Translations under genes and position numbers: made by a program | NCBI GenBank assembly: GCA_036872755.1 | Contig: JAVHNS010000015.1 | Span: forward strand, 1,116,001 to 1,180,000 | DNA length: 64,000 bases | Reading direction: 5' to 3' | From: Orbilia blumenaviensis | Lineage: Eukaryota; Ascomycota; Orbiliomycetes; Orbiliales; Orbiliaceae | The notes under the pieces: model-generated | The model's input: the letters and a program-made list of their open reading frames with translations, nothing else | Database searches by the model: none | What the model was told of the DNA's origin: nothing | Shown: piece by piece, positions 49,301 through 61,114 of the stretch | Numbering within the stretch: the stretch's first letter is position 1 | How the letters are laid out: every line of letters begins with the position of its first letter

Positions 49301-49787
49301 GAATCCGAAGTCGTTGGTCGATCGAGTTGCTGAGCATAGCTTAAACTTGCTCAAACTTTTTACACCTTCTTGGGTTACTATAGAAGAGTCCTACAGGCGG
49401 GGAGCACGACCACTTCACCGGGCAATCTCGGCCCGCCAGCTCAATACAATAATTTACCTTCTATCAGAAGGAGCGGATATTTACGCCCGAGACGGCAGCA
49501 GATCCGGACTTACGGCAATACAGCAAGCTGTTCATGCGGGACAGATCGATACGGTAGCACTATTCTTGGAAGTCGATCCCAATTGTGCAAACCATGCCCT
49601 CGAAGCCGCTATTGAACGGGAAAGCTGGCGCCTGCATATTAAAAAGTATATCGAAGATTGGATATCGAAAAGACAGGAGATCCATGGTAACGGGAATGTG
49701 GTCAATACGGCGAACATATCTGATAGGGTCTCGCAAGCATTACCGGGACTCGGCTTGTCGTCTGCTGTTTTATCGGAAGTCGCGTAA
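46335..49787 (+). CDS. Clr5-domain ankyrin-repeat protein
   Basis: Two exons: 46335-46480 and 46544-49787, giving 1129 aa. The start is the first ATG (46335). The single intron lies inside the Clr5 domain (about 12-66: FKDEIIRRYHLGYSLEKLVS, then TESQYKGRLYGPWNCRKR), a helix-turn-helix-like N-terminal domain common in filamentous fungi. A long alpha-helical middle region without named motifs follows. Near the C-terminus are ankyrin-type repeats (ARPLHRAISARQLNTIIYLL, then GLTAIQQAVHAGQIDTVALF, about 1025-1085). A small tandem duplication encodes IGHLE twice (49191-49230). Clr5-ankyrin proteins are expanded in some fungi; their function is mostly unknown, with DNA binding or NLR-like roles suggested. 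Confidence 0.8.
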
Positions 49788-52700
49788 TATTTTAATAGAG
49801 AATACCGCCTGTCGTATTGGGTAGTTTGTTACTCCTAACTGCACGATTACTAGCAAGGCACGTGTTTGGTGTCAATCCTAATGGTCTAACTAGTCGGCTA
49901 AGGTCGGTCAGAATTGGGACCACTGCTTAGACGGGCAAAAAAGCAGGTGTTAGAGTTGTTCGGGTATTTGCTTGCGTCTCTAATACATTTTGTCTCGCAA
50001 TAGGCCTGTGGGATGACTTAACTATAGTATATAGTTACAAGAGAGATATTCATGAGCTATAAGTCGGTTTTTTAGTTGTACCACAGAGTTTTTGTTCTTT
50101 TAGCCCTCCTTTCGCTACAAAACCTAGTGTAAATTACAGTATAAAGAATTCATTTGCGGTACTATACTTCCTAAGCACATAGCAATCAAAATTTCCCTAC
50201 AGCTGTGAGTCACTAAACCCGATATGCCACCTAAGGAATCTCGAAAATAACAAGGCTACATTTAGCGGAGAGGGGTGATGGAGCTTTGAGGCCTCGCCTG
50301 CCCCAAGGCGTGCTCAAATCCGTTGAATATATATCTTAGTTGCTGTTAAACCTAGTTTAGGACTGATCCTTGTTTAATACATGGCCCCCAAAACGCCATT
50401 GGTACCCCTGGGGGTATTTACACTTTAAAAAGCCAAATACTGTACTTGAACGCCGGTCAATCACAACCACTTTTTAAGTTTTGACCCGCGGCGGTGTGTG
50501 CCCACTTCTTTGCGTGTTCAGACATCTGGGAGTACTCGTGTGTAGATTCGATTCGGACTTCGGGCGCGGTAGTAACTAATGACTTGTATAAGCGAATCAT
50601 GAGCAAAGCGCAAGGTCTCTAGCCAACTGCCGGGGTCAGATGTTCAAGGCGTTCGCGTCGTCGATCGAAGGTGCTGCTAAACTAACGTGACGGGAGCATG
50701 GGTGAGCCTTAGGGCCTAGTAGTGGCTGGGGTTCTTGGTAAGGCGGTATGGATTAAATGGGAGGTCCGGGGTGGTCTTTGCTCGAAGGGTTTATAACGTA
50801 TATATGTTTGAAAATCGGAAGCGCTGGATAGTGTCGCCCTGCGCGGCGCCCTTCCGCGACTGGGGGGCCCCTGTGTCGAGAGCTTGGTTATTGCCTAAGC
50901 TGCTGCATCGTTAAAACATCTTCGCGCGAAATGTTGCAATTTGCAGGTCAACACTATATCTCTGGTAGTTAACTCTCAAAGGGCCTCCTCTGGCTGGATC
51001 CATAATAGGTTTTGCTGGGATAGCCCGCGGGGGGGGGGGAGGGGGCACTTACTTAGAATGTAAACTCATTCGAAAGGGGGTGTTGATATTTTTGCGACAA
51101 GACATAGACCGAGCTTCCCAGGGGGTGTGGAGTGTAGAGAAAAGGATGGCAGGGAATCATTGGATTTACGCACCAAAATAACAAGTTTAATGTTGAATGA
51201 AATCAAAATTGAGTTTAGGAGACGTCCATGAACTTTCATAGAAGCCCAAGTCGCAGCCTACAGGCCGCCAGACAAGATCAACTACGGAGCACAATAGAGC
51301 GATTGTTAGTCAGGTATAAGGTAATCTTGCAGTAGAAGTTCCGCCAGGAGCGAGTAGGCAATGCGGGATTTCAGACGACTTACGTTTGAAGCAGTTGCAA
51401 GGAAATTGGGGGCTGAGCTCTCATAGGGCGGGGGCCGGAGAACGATCAGGGGTTTGGCATATTCAATGCTACCTTGCAAGTTGAAAGGTGGGGTGGGAGG
51501 GGCCGGTTTAAACTGTTATACCACGCCACTGGTATATCCTCCAGTTCGCGGGGCATGAAACTGGGTATTGCTGTATTTTTTCTTTTTCAAATAAGTAATA
51601 GTATCCTGGCCTGATGCCGTGTGTATTCTCGTCCGTTTTGGGAGGGGCTTTTCGGTCCGCTCCCGGTAGTAATTGTTTTGGGTCTAGGGGGCCAAAGGTT
51701 AGCAAATCCCGTTGAAGGTTAAGTCGGTCTCGATGCATTCAAGCCCTCCAGAAGCTCGGTCTAGTTGTGTCTTGGGAATGGATTCGGAGCGTTGGTAGCC
51801 GGGGGGCGGTGGAATACATTGACGATGGTGAGGTTGAGGTAGGACGCGTGAGGTAGTTGATGATGAGAAAAGACGCGAAGGGCGGTGGTGATGATAGGAT
51901 AATTTATTCTGGGCCCAACGGTGGCCGCAGGGCTCTATAACCTATGTCCATTTTTTTTTGAGAGGGCAGTAGCAATGGCAATAGTTGATGGGCAACACGG
52001 GGCTGCTGAAGTAGATAAGACTGGCTATGAGACTAAGCTGGGAGTAGGCCTCATAGATTGAAATCTACGCCGCGTACTCTAACTGAGGGCTCTGAGATCC
52101 CGTATTACGGTGACTGACATAATTGGAATCTGGTTCCGTTATATGATATACCTAGGGAATCACCCGCAATTCTTCATCCTCGCGACTCTTCTTCTTCTGA
52201 ACACGCTTAAATTTGATGCGGCAGACTCTTTATACGCAAATGTATATAAGTAGATGGATGCGGCATTTGGGTTTCTCGCTTTTTAGATAGCGAATTGTAA
52301 TCGAGCTCGCGAGGGAGGCGATTCGACCGATTTAAATTGTGAAACCATTGATTTTGAAATTTAGTGATGGTGGGAAATATTCAGGTTTGGCGCTATTAAT
52401 ACCAACAGAAATTAAGGCGTAACGATGTCTTGAGATCATATAAGTAACAAAGGCTTAAGTACTCAAGTGTCGACGTGTCAGGTATATATATAGTAGGGAT
52501 TGGTTAAGGTATAGCGACGCGGACAGCCTTTTGGCTTAACATCAAGGACTCAGTGGGTAGCGCATGCACGTCTAGACTCCCCTCAATATATTAGTAGTCT
52601 CCTATGACGGCTTGCGGACTGATATATAGGGGTGGTAATGCTGGTTTTTGCTATTGCTACCGCCGTTTCATGCATGCCCTGTCAGCATATCCTCTTTTGA

Positions 52701-52934
52701 GATTTTTAGCAGTTGCATTGGATCAAAATGTAATGAACTACTGGTATTTCTCTTCCAAGAAAGAAAAGAAAACCAATAAAACGTATACCAACGCATATAT
52801 ATAATTAAATGATATCAAAAACCTTGAGCTAGCCCGTATGTATACCATGAAAAAAGGTTAGGTACACTATTTCAGCTTCGAAAACCCCCAGCCACTAAGC
52901 TTGTCAACTAAAGTTTCGACCTTCATATCCCTGT
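49788..52934. other. 3.1-kb gene-free spacer
   Basis: No supported gene. The plus strand is notably G-rich between about 50600 and 51900, with a G run at about 51030-51040 and many GGGG clusters. It may be decayed mobile-element DNA, but no repeat ends or enzyme remnants were found. Confidence 0.45.
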
Positions 52935-55900
52935 CTATGCTGGGGGCCAAGCTATCGTCAATTTATTCGGTATTCCCTCACCGAAGAAGTCAACCCAACT
53001 GTCCTCCTCAAGCTTTTTCTCAAAATCTGACGCAAGAAATTGGCGACTGTATGCTCTGCAGCGAATGGGTTTGGTGATCCAATCCTGGGAGCTGAAGCAC
53101 CGCTCGCTGTATATACTTGCGGGAAACACATATTCGAGGGCCCGTTTCTCGAACTGTGTCTGATCGTCCCTCAAAACGGCGGCCGTCGACCTGCGGTTGA
53201 TAATTTCTTTTGTTTCTCTGAATTTAGATTCGGGGTTCTTGCTTGGTTCCCTGGCGTAATTCGCCGCGCATGTGGGATTCTCATCAGTGGAGTTTGTCGA
53301 CCGTCTCTTACTTTTGCTAGGCGTCGGGTCTGTCAACCACGGGCCCCATGGTTCATCTGTATGATCGGGAGGGAGACCAAGGACTGGATGCCCCCAGGGT
53401 AATGTCCCGGCTGGCATTGGTACTGGCGCGGCAGGGCTCGCATAACGGGGGAAAGCTTTGAGGTAGATTAGGTGGGGGTTGCTTCCTCTCCTGTCGATGG
53501 CGATAATTCTTAGAACAAGACTCGTGGTAGCTGTCAAAATAGGATACTCTGTATCGCCCCAGATACCACCCATTTCCGGACGGGAGGGGTCTTCTGTCAT
53601 GAGGTAGACCGTTCCCCTAGCAAAAAAAATTAGTTTTCGATCATTCCAGGAATATTCATATCAAGGTTCATTCGGGAAATTACCTTCCTTGCCGTGCGAA
53701 AGCCGCTGACATGGCAGTAAAGTACATACGTAAATGCACAAAACCGAATAGCCCGAGAAAGTTGCTCATGTCGCCAATTCCGTAAAAGTTCTGGGATCGA
53801 AATCTCCGCCCGTCATAGTGAGGATTTGGCCAGCCTTCCTGTTAGACAGATTAGTATATTCATGATCACTTCGACAAATTATAAATTAGGATTCCGATGA
53901 TAGACGCGTTGCGTACCCAGATAGTTAAAAGTCCAGTTCGGGCGCCCAGCGCACGAGCCCTGTCCGAGAGGCCAGGTCTGACAAGGCCTCGAATTTCTTT
54001 GTGGTTAATAGCCAGGCGGCGTGTGTAAAACAAAATTCCATTGAATCCAGACTCCTTATTCATCACTTCCTGCTGATAAAAGCTAGGCTTCGATGAGTCC
54101 CCATCAAAACCTCCATCGATCTTTCTCATGGTATCGTCCATAAACTTGGCGTTTATATCACTTGTCTTTAAATACTGCATCCCACTTTCTCTTCTAACTT
54201 TAGCAGTATATTCGCGGGTAGGACAAACGACATCGACGACAAACCATAGACGATTATCACACTTGGTCTCCCATGTTCCAGGCGTGATCGGGAGAATTGG
54301 TTTGAAGCAATCGAAGGAGCCAGAGAAGCCTTCGCAGTTAAGTTCGCCAAACTTGGCCCCTTCTCCAACCTCGTTCCAGCTGCTCGTTGATGTAGTTGTA
54401 TAGACGCATCGATGACCTTCGACCATAATTTCGCTCAATTTATCGGCAGGCCCTTTATACGGCTGATTTCCGAGGCCATTCGGATCTGAAGGACTGGGGA
54501 CTACCCCGTCTGGGTCAGCCTCATCGAGTAGATAATCGCAGGTCATGTTTAACATCACGTCTCCTTCCTGGCCGCTGAACATGTAGTACTCCCAAGCCAT
54601 CTCCCACTGTGGGCCATTTCTAGCGGTGGAGAGAATGACGACCCTATTTTGATTTTGGCTTCCATATGGGTCAGGCTGGGCTTCGAAACCCTTTGAGTCG
54701 CTGTCCCAAAGGGATCCACCACTTGCGTCCTTCGCCTCGACCCCTAGGGTACTTGAAGCGAAGCCGTTTCGGCTTTTGTCCGAATGAACCGTAAACCCCG
54801 CAGCATCGTTCGCCATTAGAGTAGCACCAACAGTAATGAGATTATTGAGCCTAAGGCCCTTCGATTCTCCGTCAATCTTCGCGAGGTTATGTTGGCATTC
54901 TGATCGTCCAAGACAGCCTTGATCATAGTTTTGGAACCAGCTGTATAGACCAGCCCCGTATATATGAACGTCTTCAGATCGAATGAATCGAATGGCCCAA
55001 GAAACGGCGCAGGTTTCGGGGTTGACCACACAGTCGAAGAAACGGGGGTTATCAGATCCGAGACTCTCGCCTAGAGTATGCTCTTCATCACCGCGCCTCT
55101 CTAGGACCCCAGACTCGACGGATATATTGGTATAGCTACCGTGGCTGTTGATAGGATCTGAGCTCCTTTTTTTGTGTGGGAAGCCATTTGCGTCGTCGTT
55201 GAATAGCGGCAAAAATGGTGCAGGAGCCATGGGGTTTGGTTGAAAGTAGGGAGACTCTGTTTGTATGAGTCCCATGAAAATATTTTTTGCGCCTTGAAGC
55301 TGATATTGATAGGGAACATTATGCTCAGATGCCGTTCCGTAGAACCAAGATGGCCCTTGGCTTTCAACTAGCACGCCTCGGGCCACGTATATGTCTATTT
55401 GATCCTGAGACACAACGTCGAGGTCGTGGTCCGCCGTCCATATCCAGGCATTCTCAAAATATCCTGAGGACTGTGGTGTCAGGTGCAGCAATAGAGAGCC
55501 TGCAATGCAGTTTGGATTGACTTGGCCAGTGAGTTTCGGGCATTGTGCCTTCTGAAGATTACTTCCAATGGACCCTCCAACGCGCCAATGAGAGTCCCAG
55601 AGAGCTGCACTTCCAGGAGATCGAGCTTTGATGTTCCATTGGACTAGAACTGCGCCCGCCGTTCCGCCCCTCACACCGAAAAGCATATCTTGGATTTCCA
55701 CATCACCAATATCACCTGAATTTCCGACTTTAACCATTACATGGGGACTGTCCTTATTAGAGAATTTTGTGCCGGTTCCTTGTATTTGGGACCACGCCTC
55801 TCCAACGACCTTTGCGCCCGGTGGGATGAAGATTGTATCCGTCACGAGATACATGCCATGAGGGAAGTAGGTTACTTTTCCACTAGAGGTCGCGGCCAGC

Positions 55901-57633
55901 AAAGCCGCATTTATAGCTGCTGTATCATCGCTGCGCCCATTCCCTCTTGCACCGCTTGCTTTGACATCGTAGAAGGAGGTCGCTGGCAGATTTTCGTATT
56001 GGGGCTTGGATCTTTCAAACCAGTTACCAAAGTCTCCTAGAAGCACAGCTGGCTTCTGAAGGTCAGTGATGATACGGCCACCGTCTTGCGCGACACCTCT
56101 AGATGCGTATTCACTAGCAGAATTGTATGTGATACCAGAGCCCCAAGAGGGGATAACGCCCGTACCGCCTGCTAGCACAGTTCTTCCTGCGCTGACGATG
56201 CCGGCATCAACATTGATCATTTTCCAGTTGTCAACTAAGACAGATGTTCTGTTTGTACCAGTCAATGTAACAACCATCCCGACAGCCGTATTCATGACAA
56301 TGGTATCCATGACGTTGACAGACCCGGTTCCTTGTCCACTGCCTGCACTGGCAGATATATTAAATCCAAGCTGGCAGTTGTTGATCAGGAAGGATTTTGC
56401 ACTGAGTGCCCAGTTCCAGTGGGTCTCGACAGCGACTTTGCAGCCATTAAAACTGAACTGTCTAATCGTAAACTGCTGGTTTCCAAGATAGACGCCAATA
56501 GCGCCACCACTAAATGTCATATCGCTCATAAAGCCACCAGATCCATTTTCCATAAAGATGCCAAGATGTGTGGTATCTGCACGGCTTGACATGATGATTT
56601 GAATGTTTTGTAGAGAAGTGGCTTGGGCGACTTGCCAGTGAATCCCAGCAGGACGAATGCTTTGCCCTTCCATGACATTAGGGACAGCGCGCATGTCGAT
56701 AATGAAATTTCGGACTTGCCGCATGAAGTTGTTTTGGTTGATATACCATTCTGCTCCATTTTGGCCTTCGATGTAAACATTGGAGGATATTACACCAAGT
56801 CCAATGAATGAGCTTGCCGCCCTGATGATGGGTCGATTGTTGGCGTTTCCAACGAGCTGGGTGTTATAGTACCCAATGATGGATTTGGAGACGAGATAGG
56901 TACCAGCGGGGAAGTAAACAAGGGCAGGCTTGACAGTACTAGAGCCACAGTTTGTACCACATCTATCTCCACTAGATATAGCGAGGTTTATGGCTGCGGT
57001 ATCGTCGATTCGGCCATCACCCACTGCCCCGAAGTCTTTAACATTACGGAAAACCTGATACCCAGAGCTTCCTCCAATAGCGACCGAGCCATGGGAGACA
57101 CCTTCCATCCAAAAGCTTCCGCCGGTTTGCCTCTTCTCCACTTTTGGAACTTCGGGCCCAAGGTCTGGAAACTCTGGAATCGTTTCGTTGTAGGTTGGTG
57201 CTTCAAACTCAGCGATAAGCGCAGCAGCTTCGCTGAGCTCTATATCTGCAACGGCGTCCGCTGCAAGAGAGCTGACTCGTTGATTCTTGGCGGCTTGAGA
57301 AGAGGGGGGTGGCCTCAGAGTAAACTTTGCGCGGAGGGGGCTTTTGAACCTGTGGTAGTTTTTGGCGCCCTGCACGACCTGTGCGTCCCCGACGATTTTT
57401 TTTGCGGCAACGATTTCATCTTCGGTTGCTCGCTTGCGAGTACGGGGTTTCAATGGTAGTTTAGGGAATTGTACTTCAGGTAAGTGACTGCTTGCTTGAG
57501 CGTACTCTCCTCGTGCAAAGGTATCTCGCGGAGCTTTGCTAATTTCGTGGGGTGGAGTCTTGCCGTATGTTGCGACTCCGGATACACAGCCGGCTGCTGA
57601 TAAGAGTAAAGAAAGATGATAAAATTGCTTCAT
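52935..57633 (-). CDS. GH55 exo-beta-1,3-glucanase with C-terminal extension
   Basis: Three exons on the minus strand: 57633-53917, 53838-53684 and 53616-52935, giving 1517 aa. There is a signal peptide (1-19) and a propeptide ending in Lys-Arg (VEKRQTGG, 167-168). Two pectate-lyase-3/GH55 beta-helix starts are visible: VKDFGAVGDGRIDD (from 198) and VKASGARGNGRSDD (from about 557). RCGTNCGSSTVKPALVYFPAGTY and WIWTADHDLD match fungal laminarinases. GH55 acts outside the cell on beta-1,3-glucan. A plain reading would stop at 53866 after 1255 aa. Instead a good intron (donor GTACGC, branch ACTAAT, acceptor CAG; 78 nt) joins in phase to WPNPHYDGRRFRSQ, MSNFLGLFGF and GTVYLMTEDPS, an unrecognised domain of about 280 residues. 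A second, separate gene is the alternative, but that frame has no start codon before its own acceptor. Confidence 0.8.
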
Positions 57634-59584
57634 AGTGACTGCGTCTTCATTGCGGGGAGAAACTGCTTCTACGAGACATTGAGGGATACTCCAGAAAGTC
57701 TAGCCTTCTTGTAAATATATATGGAAGTTTTATATTCTTAATGAACAAAAGCAATATTCACAAATTAATACTGTGGCTCGAGGAAACATGGTGTTAAGCG
57801 TCTATCCAATCGGAGGCACAACCGCGCTTGGCCAGCATAGGAACCAGCTTTTGTAAGTTAAACCCGAATAATACGACAATATCAATATATGCGCTGGAAA
57901 CTTTGCACTTAAGATTGATCAACTGATCACCTTAGGGCCTCAAAGACTGATTACCAAGCTTCTCTCTTGGCCATGCCTAGGCATGCCTAGTGTATTTTCA
58001 AGAGTATTCGTTTCTTAATCTCTAGTATAGCCTCTAGCGCCATGGGTTGATGTGATGGTAGCATAGTAAGCTGAGATCGGACATGGGCGAAGATTTTATC
58101 ATATCAGATGACTATAAATTAGTGAGCATAATAGTCAATCCAACCGCAGTATAATTATTGATCGAGTTTTATGCCCAATGCTACAAGCCCGACCCTGGAA
58201 GAAACTTGTGGCTGGCCTGATGCAACCGTCTATTATACCGGCGTCGTTTATAATATCTATAAATATAGAAACCTCACTTGACTTATTTGGGGTTTGTTGC
58301 GATAGCGGAGCTCATATCGTCTCGGCTATATCTTGAGCAGTCTTTGATATGTTCTCACAGCTGTGGAGTGCCAGCTCTCTGATAAGTGGTTGACTATCGA
58401 ACGATGTTATACAAGTATCATACTTTATCAGAAATTTGAGAACCTAGATGTTTGCGGCCGCATTGCGGATCTTACTTATTGCAGGTAACTATTGATTTAA
58501 GGTTGTCCAATTGGCAATTGGATTAATCCTCAAGAGGTTTTTGTTTCATGTTCGTCGAGTGAGATTATTGTTTGCGCTTACCCCTGGCCCTGCTTGGTCC
58601 GTGTGCACCCTGCAGTTTCTGCTCGCCGTCAGCAAATATTAAATATCCAGAACTTCTCATGCGATCGGGCAAAAAAAAAAAAAAAAATCTATGCGCACTG
58701 CTCCTTGTGATTCGATTGAGATCTCTTATCAGACCTATAAAAAACGTTGACCTCTTAAATTCATCAGCTGATAAAGACCATGATCTCGCCAATGTAGTGG
58801 AACCCTCAACCATTGGCTTTGGCGATACCAGCCAATTAAAAGGCTTCTAACTGCCGAAATCGAGCTATACACGTAATCACTTCTAGATCTCCACGTTCGC
58901 TCTTTCCAATGGCTTGCATATAAGCGATCGATGCACGCTTAAATTGCATTCTGTAAGAATATCAGAAATGCGTGAAAATACGATATTTCTCCCATGATTC
59001 ATCGTGATATCATGGAATTCTCGAAACACTGGTCCCACATGACATTGAACCGGGAAAGCTTTTAACCGTAATAGGAAATTTTCCCGTGCTCTAAGCGGGC
59101 CTCAATAATTCGGCAGAGCCCGAAAAGTAGCTAAGCGTTCAAATGGGCCGAAGCCGAACTGAAACATCAAGCCGTATTTGATGCAGACGACAGACGAAAA
59201 TTTTTAGGACTTCAATATATCCCATTATAATATTATTAATGCTACCTTTTGCACAAACGTTACTATGCTACTGCCATAAGCATTTGAGATCTGGCCAGCA
59301 GCATCGTATAAACCATGCACCCAGGCCCTGCGCGCATACTCATACTAGTCTCTCGCAAGTGCCGAAATGTATTTTAATTCGCGACCGCGATAAGCCTGTT
59401 CGTGAACAAAAGCAAATTGTGTTTATATTACCAATTTGCAACTGTAAAAATTTAACCTTGATTGAGCTATTCCGCTACCGCGGTTCTCTGCCTGGTATAC
59501 TGGATAGACCTGTATTAGCAGAATTATTCTGGAACCAAAATGGCTAGGTAAGGGTAACTCTGTGCTTGTCTAAATATGATCATA
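57634..59584. other. 2-kb divergent spacer
   Basis: Promoter regions of the GH55 gene (TATAAAAC on the minus strand at 57727-57734) and the LysM gene. An A17 run lies at 58671-58687. No gene seen. Confidence 0.45.
57727..57734 (-). promoter_or_regulatory. TATA box of the GH55 gene
   Basis: TATAAAAC on the minus strand, about 95 nt upstream of the start codon, with a TATATATA tract close by. Motif and position only. Confidence 0.4.
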
Positions 59585-59615
59585 CCTGGAGTTGACAACT
59601 TCCAGGATATATAAA
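59585..59615 (+). promoter_or_regulatory. dyad plus TATA box upstream of the LysM gene
   Basis: A near-perfect dyad CCTGGAGTTG-A-CAAC-T-TCCAGG (59585-59606) ends one base before TATATAAA (59608-59615), 188 nt upstream of the start codon. A dimeric regulator next to TATA is plausible; untested. Confidence 0.35.
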
Positions 59616-59802
59616 GTAGGCAGCAGTACTACAGACTGGCATCATACTTGAATATTCTGCAACTAATGGACTAGGCCTCCAACTTGATCTATACCTGGGA
59701 CAACCCAAGCTCGATTGAACACGCAACGCCAATTCAAACTATTCCATAGATAACTGGTTCGACCAAGCTAAGGGTTCCTACCGTGGTCAGAAATCCGGAG
59801 AA

Positions 59803-61114
59803 ATGGCACCATTATTGTCTTTGCTTTTCGGTGTAACCTTACTATTCAAGCATATATATGCCGCATCAAGTAAGTTTCTATTACCATGGCTCAAAATGAG
59901 CAAGGCGATGTATGTTAAATGTTAGCTCTGTTCTGCTAAACTTTGTTTTCATGAAATTAGGTCCATGGCCAACGGAGCCTGATATTATCGCCACTTGCTC
60001 GAGGTGGATTGAGGCGTTACCTGGAGATGACTGCAACATTTTGGCCGATATTGACAGTGTTCCTTTGGCAGACTTCCTGCTTTGGGTAAGTTGAACTCAG
60101 CGAGGTTTCCGGAAACATACGTATAGACGTGTGTGTCTAGGGATATGCTCTCTGCAGATCTGTCCTTCTGTTTTTAACTAGTTTCTTGTCTTGAGAGCAT
60201 AAACATTTCTTGGGATATGTATCATCTAGATTCAAGTTTCAGTTTTAACTCCCAGGCGGTGGCAACAGAACCCGGCGCTCGCACGCGATTGTAACGGTAT
60301 CAAAGTAGGATTCGGATACTGTACGGAAAACAAAGGTACGCTCCCGACCACGACAAGCCGGAATACAACTTCAACGACCACAGGGACTAGCACTTGTCCC
60401 ACCGTGTCGTGTCCCATAACGGTGACAGTAACCACCACGGTATTTGTGACAACTTCCCCAACAACAACAGCTACGACTACAACAAAAGACTGTCAGTACC
60501 CATATAGCGCAGATGCTTGCCCGGTGGTATCCGACGCCTGTTGCCCCTATAACTGTGCTGTCGCGCAGGTTCCATATAGGGTGTGCCAGACGAACCTCCA
60601 AACAGTTCAGGCAAACTGCACGCCCTGTTTGTATGGAACAATGACTACTACCCGCCCCACGACCTCTTCATCAAGCCTCCGTACAACAACAACAACTACT
60701 ACCACCGCAGCCGTTAAAACGCCCCTCGCGGTGTCAATGTTTCCGAGCTCAAGTGGTACAATCCAATGTGTCGGAGCCACCAGCCCGGTCCCGGCACCAA
60801 CTCAAATCGCAAGTGGCAATACTTTGGATGCAGTTATTGTTTCAGCGTGTAATACATTGGTGGGAAGCTCCGGTAAATGGTTGGAAATAGGTGACCCGTA
60901 TACCGTCGTTCTTCCAGTAGACGGGAAAACTACCACCTTTTTGTTGAATATCAAGTTGGGAGGGTTTTCTGTGCCTTTGTCAATGTGCCTGGCCCAGTTG
61001 AGGCAAATTATTACGTCCTGCACAGGAATTGGCCCAAATGGCGCCTACACTTTCGGTGGCTGCATCTACACGTCGGATTTTAACCTCTTGTCTTGTGTAT
61101 TCCCCAATGTTTGA
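59803..61114 (+). CDS. secreted single-LysM protein, candidate chitin-binding effector
   Basis: Three exons: 59803-59869, 59961-60085 and 60269-61114, giving 345 aa. It has a signal peptide (about 1-21). One fungal-type LysM (about 24-85) starts WPTEPDIIATCSRW, continues LADFLLW and closes NPALARDCNGIKVGFGYC. The last intron falls exactly between LLW and NPAL, which fixes its acceptor. LysM domains bind chitin oligomers; secreted fungal LysM proteins shield hyphae or mask chitin from host receptors. After a Thr-rich linker there is a Cys-rich block (DCQYPYSADACPVVSDACCP) and a second Thr-rich linker, then an unrecognised C-terminal domain (about 240-345, GTIQCVGATS to CVFPNV) with several Cys residues. 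Whether it is an effector depends on the lifestyle of the fungus, which is unknown. Confidence 0.78.

Noticed and set aside
53866..53916. Stop codon at 53866 as the end of the GH55 protein
   Set aside because: The last 17 codons read into a well-formed intron; splicing to the next exon keeps phase.
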